Source: GWA2-46-15 sp964551525
GTDB lineage: Bacteria > Patescibacteriota > Minisyncoccia > Minisyncoccales > GWA2-46-15
NCBI GenBank assembly: GCA_964551525.1
Contig: CAZKCH010000001.1
Location: 8,292-72,291, forward strand
DNA: 64,000 nucleotides
Direction: 5' to 3'
The notes below the pieces were generated by a model, which was not told the DNA's origin, did not search any database, and saw only the letters and a program-made list of their open reading frames with translations. This document shows, piece after piece, positions 49,921-58,720 of this stretch. Positions within the stretch are counted from its first letter, which is position 1, and each line of letters starts with the position of its first letter. Both the position numbers and the translations under genes were made by a program.

Positions 49921-51501
49921 ATGTCAGCCGAAGCCCTTTTACCGGTTCTAATCATTCTTTGGTCGGTCCAGGCGGCGAAATCCGTTCTTTTTTGGCTTTA
50001 TTTATGGCAGCTTAAAGAATACCACACGGGCCGTTTTCTTGATCACTTCCGCACTGACAAGGGCAAAAAGATTATTTTCAACCTTTTCCGATTGATTAAG
50101 ATTCCGGTCTTACTTTCCGCCATAATTTTACCGATCTTTTGGCCCTTGTTTTTGATCTACGCTTTAGAAACGATTTTCTTCTTTGCCAAGAAAGAAGTGA
50201 AAATGCCGGTTTTCACTGCCAAAATCGTGTTTTTATTGGTAGCGAATTTGGCTGTTTTGCCTCTCGTTGCCAGCCAATTCAATGTCTGGCTTTCAAATCG
50301 CACCCCTCTGGCCTTATTAATTACTGATATTCTTCTACCGATTATTGTTTCAATCATAATCTTGGCTCTCCAGCCATTAGCGGTTATGTTCCGCTGTCAA
50401 ATCATTAACAAAGCCAAGGCGAAAAGGGCGCGCTTTAAGGGACTGAAAACCATTGGCATTACCGGCAGTTATGGCAAGACCTCAACTAAAGAAATCTTGA
50501 AAATAATCCTGGAACAAAGGTTTAATGTTTTGGCCACCAAGGAAAATCAGAACTCGGAAATCGGCATTGCCAAATGCGTTTTAAATCAATTGAAGGCAAG
50601 CCATCAAATTTTCATCTGTGAAATGGGCGCTTATGATAAAGGGAAAATAAAAGAAGTGGCCCGTATTGCCAAACCGGAAATCGGCATTGTCACCGGCATT
50701 AATGAACAGCATTTGGCGCTTTTCGGCTCCATGGCCAACCTTATTTCCGCTGAAGGAGGATTAGAGCTTAGTGAAAATTTGCCCCAAAACGGAGTATTAA
50801 TTTTAAACGGCAACAACGAAATAATACTAAATACTAAATACCAGACACTAAATACTAAATACTGTTCAACTAAAGAAAAATTAGATTTGTGGGCAGAAGA
50901 CATCAGAGTAGAGAAAGACTTGCTTTTCTTCAAGGTTTGCAGTAAAGCGGGGGAGAGTGCTGATTTTAAAATCAATTTAATCGGCAGGCATAATATAGAA
51001 AATGTTTTATTGGCTGTTGCTGCTGCCAATGAATTAGGCATGTCTTTAGTGGAAATCGCCGCGGCCTGCGGAAAAATCACGCCCCGGCAAGGCGCCATGC
51101 AACTTGTGCTTGGCCGGGCCAAGCACGAAACCGATGTGCTTGATTCAAGTTATTCTGCTAATCCGGATGGCGTTTTGACTGCTTTAGAACACTTAAAACT
51201 ATGGCCGGGAAACAAAATCATTGTTATGCCTTGCTTGATCGAGCTCGGGCCGACGGCCAAAGAAATTCACCAAAAAATCGGTAGAAAGATCGGCGAAATC
51301 TGCGATCTGTCTGTCATTACCACCAAGGACTGGTTTGAGGAAATAAAAACCGCCGCGTTAAACGCGGGGATGAAACCGGAAAACATTATTTTTTCCGAAA
51401 ACCGCAAAAAAATTATTGAAAAAATAAAACCATTTTACCAGGCGGAAAGCGTTGTTCTTTTGGAGGGCAGGGGACCGATTAAACCAAGTGATTTATTTTA
51501 A
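49921..51501 (+). CDS. MurF-like Mur ligase with N-terminal membrane domain
   Basis: 526 aa. Residues 1-155 hold about four membrane helices. From about 175 it is a Mur ligase: TIGITGSYGKTSTKE (ATP loop), NQNSEIGIAKC, CEMGAYDKGKIKEVA and NEQHLALFGS are MurF-type motifs, with the C-terminal domain DSSYSANPDGV (DSYNANP-like). It should add a dipeptide or similar unit to a UDP-MurNAc peptide, perhaps at the membrane. The fusion is unlike E. coli MurF (452 aa, soluble). Residues about 300-317 (LNTKYQTLNTKYC) are encoded by a dispersed AT repeat. Confidence 0.85.
   Translation: MSAEALLPVLIILWSVQAAKSVLFWLYLWQLKEYHTGRFLDHFRTDKGKKIIFNLFRLIKIPVLLSAIILPIFWPLFLIYALETIFFFAKKEVKMPVFTAKIVFLLVANLAVLPLVASQFNVWLSNRTPLALLITDILLPIIVSIIILALQPLAVMFRCQIINKAKAKRARFKGLKTIGITGSYGKTSTKEILKIILEQRFNVLATKENQNSEIGIAKCVLNQLKASHQIFICEMGAYDKGKIKEVARIAKPEIGIVTGINEQHLALFGSMANLISAEGGLELSENLPQNGVLILNGNNEIILNTKYQTLNTKYCSTKEKLDLWAEDIRVEKDLLFFKVCSKAGESADFKINLIGRHNIENVLLAVAAANELGMSLVEIAAACGKITPRQGAMQLVLGRAKHETDVLDSSYSANPDGVLTALEHLKLWPGNKIIVMPCLIELGPTAKEIHQKIGRKIGEICDLSVITTKDWFEEIKTAALNAGMKPENIIFSENRKKIIEKIKPFYQAESVVLLEGRGPIKPSDLF
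50826..50862. repeat. Dispersed AT repeat (CTAAATACTAAATAC type) inside the MurF-like gene
   Basis: Two near-identical 18-nt units (CTAAATACTAAATACCAG; CTAAATACTAAATACTGT) in frame. The same string occurs between genes around dnaK (59229-59239 and 61240-61270). Confidence 0.75.
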
Positions 51502-51503
51502 AC

Positions 51504-52817
51504 ATGTTGTCTAAATTTTGCCGAAAACCGATTTTCACCTCGCTTTCGCCCAATACCGAAAAGGACGACATCGCCTTAGCATTTAAACTAATTTCCCAGC
51601 CACGGAAATGGATCAATGACGAAAAACCCACGATCGTAGAAAATCCGTCGTTGATGTTAGAGAATAAATTTAAGGAATACTTATCAGTAAAACACGCCTG
51701 TGCCTTCAACTCTGGCCGGACGGCCTTCTTGGCAATTCTGAAGTGTTTGAATTTTGAGCCCAATAGTGAGGTTTTAATTCAGGGATTTACCTGTAACGCC
51801 GTGGTCAATCCGATTTTAGCCGCTGGCCTGAAACCGGTTTTTGTTGATATTGATGAAAACACGCTCAATATCAGCCCGCTCGACTTGGAAAAGAAACTGA
51901 CTGATAAAAGCCGCGCTGTTATTATCCAACACACCTTCGGTCTGCCTGCCGACATAGAAAAAATCCAGGAGATTTGCCAGAAATATAATTTAATTTTGAT
52001 AGAGGATTGCGCTCACTCGCTTGGTGCCCTTCACGCCTACGGCGCTCAGGGCAAGCTGCTCGACACATTCGGCCAAGCCGCCTTCTTTAGTTTTGGCCGC
52101 GACAAAGTTATTTCTTCTGTCAGCGGCGGCATGGCTGTTACCAACGACGATCAACTAGCGCAAAAATTAAAAGAGTTTCAAGATAATTTGCCCGAACCCT
52201 CTTGTTGCTGGATTTTTCAACAATTATTGCATCCGATCTTAACTAATTTTCTAGTCATGCCTTTATATAATTTCTGCTGTCTGGGCAAATGGACTTTGAT
52301 ATGCCTTCAAAAAATCGGCCTGCTCTCTAAGGCGGTTTCTAATCAGGAAAAACAAGGAAAATTGCCGAGAAATTTTGCCCGAAAAATGCCTGCGGTTTTG
52401 GCAATAATAACTCTGCGCCAGATGGAAAAACTGAAAAAATTTATCAGCCACCAGCGCCAGATCGCCAAACTTTACGATCAAAACCTGGCCGGTCTTGATT
52501 TAACGCTGCCGTCAAACACGAATAACCGGATTTATCTACGCTATCCGCTTTTGCTCAAAAACATTGATACCGATAAGATATTAGATAAGGCGCGCAAAGA
52601 AAAAATCTTCCTTGATGATGGCTGGCGTAAAGCCGTGATTGTGCCGCCGGACACAAATCAGGAAAAAATGGGCTATCAAGCAGGGGATTGCCCGATCGCG
52701 GAAAAAGTCGCCAGAAATATCATCAATTTACCGACCCACATCAACATTTCCGAGCAAAAAGCCCAAAGAATCATCAATTTCCTCAAGAATAAGCTCGCAG
52801 AGACCCGTTCTCTGTAA
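51504..52817 (+). CDS. DegT/DnrJ/EryC1-family PLP aminotransferase
   Basis: 437 aa. FNSGRTAFLAIL binds PLP phosphate, EDCAHSLGA contains the ring-binding Asp, and FFSFGRDKVISSVSGG carries the Schiff-base Lys. The family makes amino-sugar nucleotides for surface glycans, but some members transaminate other substrates. The last eight or so codons (KLAETRSL) and the stop are supplied by a REP hairpin (52789-52820), so the original C-terminus was replaced. It starts 2 nt after the MurF-like gene. Confidence 0.9.
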   Translation: MLSKFCRKPIFTSLSPNTEKDDIALAFKLISQPRKWINDEKPTIVENPSLMLENKFKEYLSVKHACAFNSGRTAFLAILKCLNFEPNSEVLIQGFTCNAVVNPILAAGLKPVFVDIDENTLNISPLDLEKKLTDKSRAVIIQHTFGLPADIEKIQEICQKYNLILIEDCAHSLGALHAYGAQGKLLDTFGQAAFFSFGRDKVISSVSGGMAVTNDDQLAQKLKEFQDNLPEPSCCWIFQQLLHPILTNFLVMPLYNFCCLGKWTLICLQKIGLLSKAVSNQEKQGKLPRNFARKMPAVLAIITLRQMEKLKKFISHQRQIAKLYDQNLAGLDLTLPSNTNNRIYLRYPLLLKNIDTDKILDKARKEKIFLDDGWRKAVIVPPDTNQEKMGYQAGDCPIAEKVARNIINLPTHINISEQKAQRIINFLKNKLAETRSL

Positions 52818-52858
52818 AATTAAGCAGAACCCTACAGAGACCCGTTCTCTGTAAATTA
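52789..52858. repeat. Tandem REP-like hairpins, copies 3 and 4
   Basis: AATAAGCTCG with CAGAGACCCGTTCTCTG (52789-52817), then CCTACAGAGACCCG and TTCTCTGTAAATTAT (52831-52858). The first copy lies in the 3' end of the aminotransferase gene and gives its stop; the second ends 1 nt before the FemAB ATG. Same unit as beside the RAYT gene 43 kb away. Confidence 0.88.
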
Positions 52859-52859
52859 T

Positions 52860-53903
52860 ATGGAAATTAGAGAAATACGAGACAAAGAAATATGGGAGGA
52901 TTTTCTCGGACAATGCCAAGAAAAAACGTTTTTGCAATCCTGGAATTGGAGCGAGTTCCAGCAGAAAATGGGCCACCAGATCTGGCGCTTCGGTATTTTT
53001 GACAATGAGGAATTAATAATGATTGCCTTGGTTTCTAAAATCACGGCCAAGCGGGGAACCTTTTTGTTGATACAGCACGGCCCCGCCTTCGTCCCGCTCT
53101 GCGGGACTACGGCGGGCAAGCCCGTTATAGCGATAGAAACGCTTATTAATAGACTAAAAGAAATTGCTAAACAAGAAAAGGCGGTTTTTGTCAGAATAAG
53201 CCCCTTATGGGAAAATAACCAAGAAAATCAAGACCTTTTGAAAGAATCTGGCTTGAGAGAAGCGCCCATGCACGCCAATGCCTATGAAGCCACTTGGCAA
53301 CTGGATCTCCAACCGGCCGAAACCGAACTTCTAGCGCAAATGAGAAAGACCACGCGTTATTTAATCCGCCAAGCGCAGAAAAATCAGGATATCGTCGTCG
53401 AAAAAAGCCAGGACCTAAAAGACATTGAGGCCTACCAAGCGCTCAATAAACAAACTGCCAAAAGGCAAAAATTCACGCCTTTTTCCTCTGAACACATTAA
53501 AAACGAATACGAAATATTTCTTAAAGATAACCAAGCTACTCTGTTTTTCGGCAAATATAAGGGTGAAATTATCTGCGGCGCTTTGATTATTTTCTGGTCC
53601 GGCATTGGCTTTTACCATCAGGCCGCCTCATCGGGTGAACAAACAAAACTGCCGATCCCATATTTAGTACAATGGGAAGCAATCAAAGAAGCAAAAAACC
53701 GGGGCTGCCGGCTTTATGATTTCTGGGGCTATACTGACCCGCAAAAATATCCGAAACATCCTTGGGCCGGCCCGACTTTATTCAAAATGGGCTTTGGCGG
53801 CCAGGCCAAAGAATACGTCAAAACCCAGGATTTGGTCTTTTCGCCCCAATATTGGTTAACCTATATTTTTGAAAAGGCGCGGAAATTAAAAAGAGGATTT
53901 TAA
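52860..53903 (+). CDS. FemAB-type aminoacyltransferase
   Basis: 347 aa. Two GNAT-like halves: QSWNWSEFQQKMGHQIWRFG at the start, RKTTRYLIRQAQKN in the middle, and HQAASSGEQTKLPIPYLVQWEAI followed by YDFWGYTDPQ near the end, matching FemABX proteins that add amino acids to lipid II from aminoacyl-tRNA. Likely builds the peptide bridge. Residues 77-90 (VPLCGTTAGKP) contain a palindrome (53083-53112). Confidence 0.88.
   Translation: MEIREIRDKEIWEDFLGQCQEKTFLQSWNWSEFQQKMGHQIWRFGIFDNEELIMIALVSKITAKRGTFLLIQHGPAFVPLCGTTAGKPVIAIETLINRLKEIAKQEKAVFVRISPLWENNQENQDLLKESGLREAPMHANAYEATWQLDLQPAETELLAQMRKTTRYLIRQAQKNQDIVVEKSQDLKDIEAYQALNKQTAKRQKFTPFSSEHIKNEYEIFLKDNQATLFFGKYKGEIICGALIIFWSGIGFYHQAASSGEQTKLPIPYLVQWEAIKEAKNRGCRLYDFWGYTDPQKYPKHPWAGPTLFKMGFGGQAKEYVKTQDLVFSPQYWLTYIFEKARKLKRGF
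53083..53112. repeat. Nested palindrome inside the FemAB gene
   Basis: CCCGCC-TTC-GTCCCGC-TCT-GCGGGAC-TAC-GGCGGG, a nested hairpin of about 32 nt in frame. It resembles the GC palindromes at 28267-28352. Confidence 0.65.
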
Positions 53904-53904
53904 A

Positions 53905-54711
53905 ATGAAATTCCGGAAATACCGCTTAAAAAAGAAAAAAACAATTATTAAAAGCCGGATTTTTTGGCCGGCATTATTGGCTTTGACGGCAATGAGCGGT
54001 TTATTCTATTTGATCGTGCTGGCGCCTTTTTTCCAGATTAAGGACATTTTTGTTTCCGGCCAGGAAAGGATTCTCACCGAAGAGATTAAAGACCCGGCCT
54101 GGCAAATGATTAACCGGAAAGTCTTGTTTTTCAACAGTAAAAGCATTTTCTTGGCTAGGACAAAAACGCTAAAAACCATGCTTTTGAAAAGCGTTCCTAC
54201 TATTAAAGAAATAAAAATCGAACGGCTTTGGCCCAACCTGCTCAGCATTGAGATTAAAGAAAGGCAGATGGTCGGCTCTTGGAAAAATAATGACAGTTAT
54301 GATTCTTTCCGTTTTGATGAAACCGGAATTGCCTTTGCCTTTGATAGTTTCTTGATGCCGAATGATTTAAGGATTGTCTCTAAGCAATCTTCTCAGGCCG
54401 CCGATGAAACCGCTTTGGGGAAAAAAGTGATTGAAGAAAAAACTCTCAATCAAATCCGCAATATCAAAAAAACCGTAGCGGAAAAAACAGGGATTTTAAT
54501 GTATGATTTTGTCCTTTTTGAACAAGAGGGCCGATTAAACGCGGAAACGCTCAAAGAGAGCTGGTCGGCCTACTTTGACCTTAATGGCGACCTTAACTGG
54601 CAGATACTGGAGTTGGAATTGGTTTTGGAAAAAAGCTTGCCTTTGGAAAAAAGAAAAGGGTTGGAATACATTGATCTCCGTTTCAGCAAAGTGGCTTATA
54701 AATACAAGTAA
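53905..54711 (+). CDS. Cell division protein FtsQ/DivIB-like
   Basis: 268 aa. A basic N-terminus (KYRLKKKKTIIKSR) and one membrane helix (about 22-45) are followed by a POTRA domain (FQIKDIFVSGQERI), then IKEIKIERLWPNLLSIEIKER, the FtsQ beta motif. It connects the division complex outside the membrane. One nt separates it from the FemAB gene and none from nagZ, so it lies in a cell-wall operon. Confidence 0.85.
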   Translation: MKFRKYRLKKKKTIIKSRIFWPALLALTAMSGLFYLIVLAPFFQIKDIFVSGQERILTEEIKDPAWQMINRKVLFFNSKSIFLARTKTLKTMLLKSVPTIKEIKIERLWPNLLSIEIKERQMVGSWKNNDSYDSFRFDETGIAFAFDSFLMPNDLRIVSKQSSQAADETALGKKVIEEKTLNQIRNIKKTVAEKTGILMYDFVLFEQEGRLNAETLKESWSAYFDLNGDLNWQILELELVLEKSLPLEKRKGLEYIDLRFSKVAYKYK

Positions 54712-55881
54712 ATGGCAGCGATGAGAAACTGGCTAATTTTTTTATTAACCGCCGCTCTTGCGGCGGGAGTTGTGATTTACGCCGGCAGCCAGCCCATGCC
54801 CGAACAGAAAAACGCGCTCATCGCTCCTCTTACCGATGCGGCGCTGAAAAAAATGATTGGGCAAATGATTATTATGGGCTTTCGCGGCACCGAAGCCAGT
54901 TCTGAATCAGGCACAGGCGAAGCGATCAAGGACTTAAATCTTGGCGGCGTGGTTTTGAGCGACTATGACGTGCCTTCGCAAAGTTTTCCTCGGAATATTA
55001 TCAATCCCGAACAGACAAAAAAACTCATTTCTGAATTAAAAACGCTTTCACCTTCTTTGTTCGTTGCCGTAGATGTTGAGGGCGGCCAGATTAACCGCTT
55101 AAAGCCCGCTTACGGCTTTAGCCAAATCTTATCCGCTGAAAAAATGGCCCAAGACGCTACTTTGGCCCTCACGAATCAAGAAGCGGAAAAAATCAGCCAA
55201 GAACTTCAGCAAGCCGGTTTTAATATGGACTTTGCGCCCGTGGTTGATTTAAATCTAAACCCGAAAAATCCGATTATCGGCAAGCTGGAACGTTCGTTTT
55301 CCAATAATGCTCAAATGGTCACGGCTAATGCAACGGTTTTTATAGAAAAACTTCATTCTTATAAACTAATTAGCGTGGCCAAACATTTCCCCGGCCATGG
55401 CAGTTCATTTACTGATAGTCATCAGGGCTTGGTTGATATCACCGATACTTTTCAAGAAAGCGAATTGATCCCTTATTTTGAATTACAAAAACAGGGCTTG
55501 CTCGAAGCGGTCATGGTCGGCCACCTGATTAACCGAAACATTGATGAAGAATTGCCGGCAAGCTTGTCTGAAAAGTTTTTACAAGGAATTTTGCGAAAAC
55601 AAATCGGCTTCGAGGGCGTGATTATTTCAGATGATATACAAATGGGCGCGATTATCAACGAATATGGCTTTGAGGAATCCTTAATCAAAGCCATCAACGC
55701 TGGTTGTAATATCGTTGCTTTTTCCAACAACAGCCGGACAGCGGCCTATGATAAAAACCTGGCTTATAAAGTGGCGGATGCCATTTTTGAGGCAGTCAAA
55801 GAGGGGAGAATCTCCCAAGAAAAAATTATTGAATCAGCGCAAAAGATTCACGATCTCAAAAAGAAATTCGGCCTCATCTGA
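54712..55881 (+). CDS. nagZ: Beta-N-acetylhexosaminidase (NagZ-type, GH3)
   Basis: 389 aa. An N-terminal hydrophobic stretch (5-24) suggests a membrane anchor or lipid-free signal. The GH3 TIM barrel has VAVDVEGGQINRL, FAPVVDLN, KHFPGHGSSFTDSH (His-Asp of the NagZ loop) and IISDDIQMGAI (nucleophile Asp). It removes GlcNAc from muropeptides; here probably extracytoplasmic, unlike E. coli NagZ. It ends in TGA and overlaps the convergent GT-C gene by 8 nt. Confidence 0.93.
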   Translation: MAAMRNWLIFLLTAALAAGVVIYAGSQPMPEQKNALIAPLTDAALKKMIGQMIIMGFRGTEASSESGTGEAIKDLNLGGVVLSDYDVPSQSFPRNIINPEQTKKLISELKTLSPSLFVAVDVEGGQINRLKPAYGFSQILSAEKMAQDATLALTNQEAEKISQELQQAGFNMDFAPVVDLNLNPKNPIIGKLERSFSNNAQMVTANATVFIEKLHSYKLISVAKHFPGHGSSFTDSHQGLVDITDTFQESELIPYFELQKQGLLEAVMVGHLINRNIDEELPASLSEKFLQGILRKQIGFEGVIISDDIQMGAIINEYGFEESLIKAINAGCNIVAFSNNSRTAAYDKNLAYKVADAIFEAVKEGRISQEKIIESAQKIHDLKKKFGLI

Positions 55882-57652
55882 TTTTGTAGACGAAAATGGA
55901 ATAGCCGATTTTGGCCACGGGCTGATACTGGCCCGAAATCAACCAGCGATAATGGCCAAACGAACCCTTGATGACTTCACCGGTTTCATTCTGCAAAAAA
56001 GTGGCGGAAATCGCTAAATAAGAACTTTCCGAAAGGCCGACCGGATCATAAGCGCTATGCCAAAGCATATACTTGTCACCCAAATAGAATATGGCATCTG
56101 AACCGCCGAAATAATCAAGATAAACCTTATCGATTTTATTTTCCTCCAGCCATTGGTTGAGCCGTTTTAAATCCTGGCCCCAGTCAAGATTGGAATCAAC
56201 CACGTATTTGTAGCCCTGATCCGGCCCGCCGACAAATTCATTAAAATAGGCCAAGAAAGAAGGAAAAACGCGCAAAACCGAAAAGGCCTGAAAACAAATC
56301 AAAGCCGCTAAAAACGCGGTTTTTAATTTCAAGAACGGCGGTTTTAACAGGCCGGCAATAGCGATGGCGATCAAAACAATGGTAAAAGGAAACACGGGCA
56401 ACAAATGTCTGACGCCGATATTTAAGTTACCGGAAATGCTGATAAACCAGTAAAAAGCAATGAAAATGAGCATGGCGATCTCCCGAAACCGGCTAACTAC
56501 CAATGTCTTCAATCCGGGGAAAAAGCCCTTAGAAACTGCTTTTATAGCGCTAAAAAGGGCTAAAATAAGGGCCATGGCGCTCAGGGCGTGGAAAACAATG
56601 GTCTCCTTTAAAAGGTAGACAATGGGGAAATAGGTTTTCCAGCCGCTGGTGGACACTTCACCTAAAAAGTAAGTGGTGTTGCCGGAAACCCCGCGGTGAA
56701 AAACCATGGCCAGGCCCAAAAGATACTGGGCCAAAGGCCGCAATAAATCAATGCTTGCCATTTTCAAAGCCAAGACCCTGACATAAGGAAGGGGATTAGG
56801 AGTAAGAAGAATATCAATATCACTGATTTGCCGCTCTTGGGGATAGTTCCAAACGTGATAAATATAAACAAGCCAAATTAACACTACAGCAATAATAAGA
56901 ATAATGATAAATTTCAAGCAGTAAGCAAAAAAGGACTTAAAGCGGGAGCGCCAATCAGGATTTTTAATCATTGCCCAGAAAATGATAAACAGGCCGAAAA
57001 GCGGCAAGAGAATAAAAGTGGAGAATTTCAAAAGCAAAGCGATGCCCAAAAACACGCCGGCAAGAATCGTCTTTTTCCAATCGGGCTTGGCTAAGAATTT
57101 CAGAAAATAATAAGTGGCGGTGAAAAAACCAAAGGCGGCGGCCACGTCAGTGGTGACCAGCCGGCCGTGCGCCAAAAGAGTGGGGGAGAGGGAAAATAAT
57201 AATAAAGACAAAATCCCGGCTTTATTGCCACCGAACTCCCTTGCCCATTTAAAAACATAAAAACCGAGAAGAACCAAGAGCAAAATCATGGGAATGCGGC
57301 CCCAGAAAATCATTTTTTCCGTCGGATTATCCGACCAGAATAAAAACTTATTACCAAAAACCCATTGGCCATTGAGGTCGGTCTGCCAGCTCGCGTCCTG
57401 CGAAGGAAAGCTGATAAGTGGTGAGCTTGCCGAACCATTAATAAAGAGCAGGGGAATAGCAGATAAGTCCTTAATTAGGGGCGGATGCTCGGGATTCAAG
57501 CGCATGTCTTTTTGCGTCAGATAGGAATAGCCGGCCGGCAAATGCGCCAGCTCATCCATGGTGAGAGAATCGTTTCTGATGCTCAAAACGCAAACCACAA
57601 ACACAAAAACGAGCAAACCAACGGCGATGATATTAGTGAGGCGATTACTCAT
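55874..57652 (-). CDS. GT-C membrane glycosyltransferase (PMT/ArnT-like)
   Basis: 592 aa with about ten membrane helices. The first outer loop holds TMDELAHLPAGYSYL and NPEHPPLIKDLSAIPLL, the Asp-Glu and HPP motif of PMT_2/ArnT-like enzymes; LLAHGRLVTTDVAAAF follows helix 3. The soluble C-terminal part (about 450-592) ends in a beta-rich domain (DSNLDWGQDLKRL). It should transfer a sugar from a lipid carrier. Stands alone between nagZ and hrcA. Confidence 0.88.
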   Translation of the reverse strand: MSNRLTNIIAVGLLVFVFVVCVLSIRNDSLTMDELAHLPAGYSYLTQKDMRLNPEHPPLIKDLSAIPLLFINGSASSPLISFPSQDASWQTDLNGQWVFGNKFLFWSDNPTEKMIFWGRIPMILLLVLLGFYVFKWAREFGGNKAGILSLLLFSLSPTLLAHGRLVTTDVAAAFGFFTATYYFLKFLAKPDWKKTILAGVFLGIALLLKFSTFILLPLFGLFIIFWAMIKNPDWRSRFKSFFAYCLKFIIILIIAVVLIWLVYIYHVWNYPQERQISDIDILLTPNPLPYVRVLALKMASIDLLRPLAQYLLGLAMVFHRGVSGNTTYFLGEVSTSGWKTYFPIVYLLKETIVFHALSAMALILALFSAIKAVSKGFFPGLKTLVVSRFREIAMLIFIAFYWFISISGNLNIGVRHLLPVFPFTIVLIAIAIAGLLKPPFLKLKTAFLAALICFQAFSVLRVFPSFLAYFNEFVGGPDQGYKYVVDSNLDWGQDLKRLNQWLEENKIDKVYLDYFGGSDAIFYLGDKYMLWHSAYDPVGLSESSYLAISATFLQNETGEVIKGSFGHYRWLISGQYQPVAKIGYSIFVYKIR

Positions 57653-57799
57653 AGGTTTAAGAATTTCTAATTAACCTAATTATTCTAATGCCTAATAGTT
57701 TATTTTAACATAAAAAGATATTTCATGCGCGCATCACCGCCATTCTTATTTCATGAACGGCCGTATGTAAAACAAAATCATTTCAAGTAGCACTCTTGA

Positions 57800-57862
57800 C
57801 CCCATATGCGCTTGCCTCTCCCGAATCTTACAGGTTCGCGTCGTGGTGGCGCGCATACGGGG
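57800..57862. repeat. 63-nt palindromic element, copy 2
   Basis: Outer arms CCCCATATGCGC and GCGCATACGGGG, inner CGAATC/GGTTCG. Similar to the reverse complement of 19469-19532 (copy 1), sharing TGGTGGCGxGxATACGGGG. It sits directly before the CIRCE site of hrcA. Confidence 0.6.
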
Positions 57863-57870
57863 CAAGCATA

Positions 57871-57897
57871 TTAGCACTCACGACTCTTGACTGCCAA
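57871..57897 (+). promoter_or_regulatory. CIRCE operator of hrcA
   Basis: TTAGCACTC, 9 nt, GACTGCCAA, against the consensus TTAGCACTC-N9-GAGTGCTAA (16 of 18 positions match). A further GTAGCACTC half-site lies at 57787. It overlaps the -35, so HrcA would block transcription. Confidence 0.8.
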
Positions 57898-57914
57898 TCC
57901 GGGTTTGCTACAAT
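57887..57914 (+). promoter_or_regulatory. Leaderless promoter of hrcA
   Basis: -35 TTGACT (57887-57892), 16-nt spacer, -10 TACAAT (57909-57914), 7 nt to the ATG at 57922. The CIRCE right half overlaps the -35. Confidence 0.75.
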
Positions 57915-57921
57915 ATCAGGT

Positions 57922-58662
57922 ATGGAATTAACTGACAGACAAAAGTTAATCTTGGAAAAACTGATTGAGGAACACGTTAAGACCGCTCAGGCGGTTTCTT
58001 CGGGCGCACTCGGAAAAAAGCACGGCAAAGAATTAGGCATCAAGCCGGCCATGTTAAGAATTGAAATGGAAAAACTGACCGAGGCGGGCTTTCTTTCCAA
58101 GCCCTTTTCTTCCTCGGGCAGAATCCCGACCGACAAGGCCTATCGCTTTTTCGTTGACAATCTTCTAAAAAATAAAAAAGAGGGGAGTGGCGGTAGCCGG
58201 CAGAAACCGACGAAGAAAATTCCCGCCATGATTGCCAAAAAAGACGACTATCTCGAAACCGCCCAAGAACTGGCGAAAACGATTTCCGAACTGACTTCCT
58301 CTTTGGTTTTGAGTTACCTGCCCACAGAGCATTTATTCTTTAAAGAAGGGTGGGGCCAGGTTATCAGAGAACCGGAATTTGAAGACAGCCATGTTTTTGA
58401 GGCCTTTGCCGCCATGGTGGAAAACTGGGAAAAAAGCATTCTCCCGGAAATGGATTTCTCTGGCGAGATAAAAATCTTTATTGGCGAGGAAAACCCGGCA
58501 AGGGAAGCCGAGGACTTTTCAGCTATTGCCGGCCGCTTGCTTCTGCCCAATAAAGAAAAAGGGATCATGGCCATTTTTGGACCGAAGAGAATGGAGTATG
58601 ACCAAAATATCAGTATTTTCGACTCGCTTAATAAACTCTTTCTGGAAAATCATAATCAATAA
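57922..58662 (+). CDS. hrcA: Heat-inducible transcription repressor HrcA (short form)
   Basis: 246 aa; longer HrcA proteins are about 340. The winged-helix N-terminus (LTDRQKLILEKLIEEHVKTAQAVSSG, then SSSGRIPTDKAYRFFVD) is typical. The GAF-like and dimerisation part is shortened. It represses class I heat-shock genes through CIRCE and needs GroEL for folding elsewhere. The frame is open upstream to 57796, but the promoter and CIRCE place the start at 57922. A palindromic repeat separates it from grpE. Confidence 0.93.
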   Translation: MELTDRQKLILEKLIEEHVKTAQAVSSGALGKKHGKELGIKPAMLRIEMEKLTEAGFLSKPFSSSGRIPTDKAYRFFVDNLLKNKKEGSGGSRQKPTKKIPAMIAKKDDYLETAQELAKTISELTSSLVLSYLPTEHLFFKEGWGQVIREPEFEDSHVFEAFAAMVENWEKSILPEMDFSGEIKIFIGEENPAREAEDFSAIAGRLLLPNKEKGIMAIFGPKRMEYDQNISIFDSLNKLFLENHNQ

Positions 58663-58664
58663 CC

Positions 58665-58714
58665 AAAAAGTGGAATATACAGGCGATCGCCTTCATATTC
58701 CACAAAATTAAGCT
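58665..58714. repeat. 50-nt palindromic repeat, copy B
   Basis: First 45 nt identical to 49145-49189; then AAGCTC against GAGCTT in copy A. It lies between hrcA and grpE, and could affect read-through or RNA stability. Confidence 0.9.
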
Positions 58715-58720
58715 CGATTT

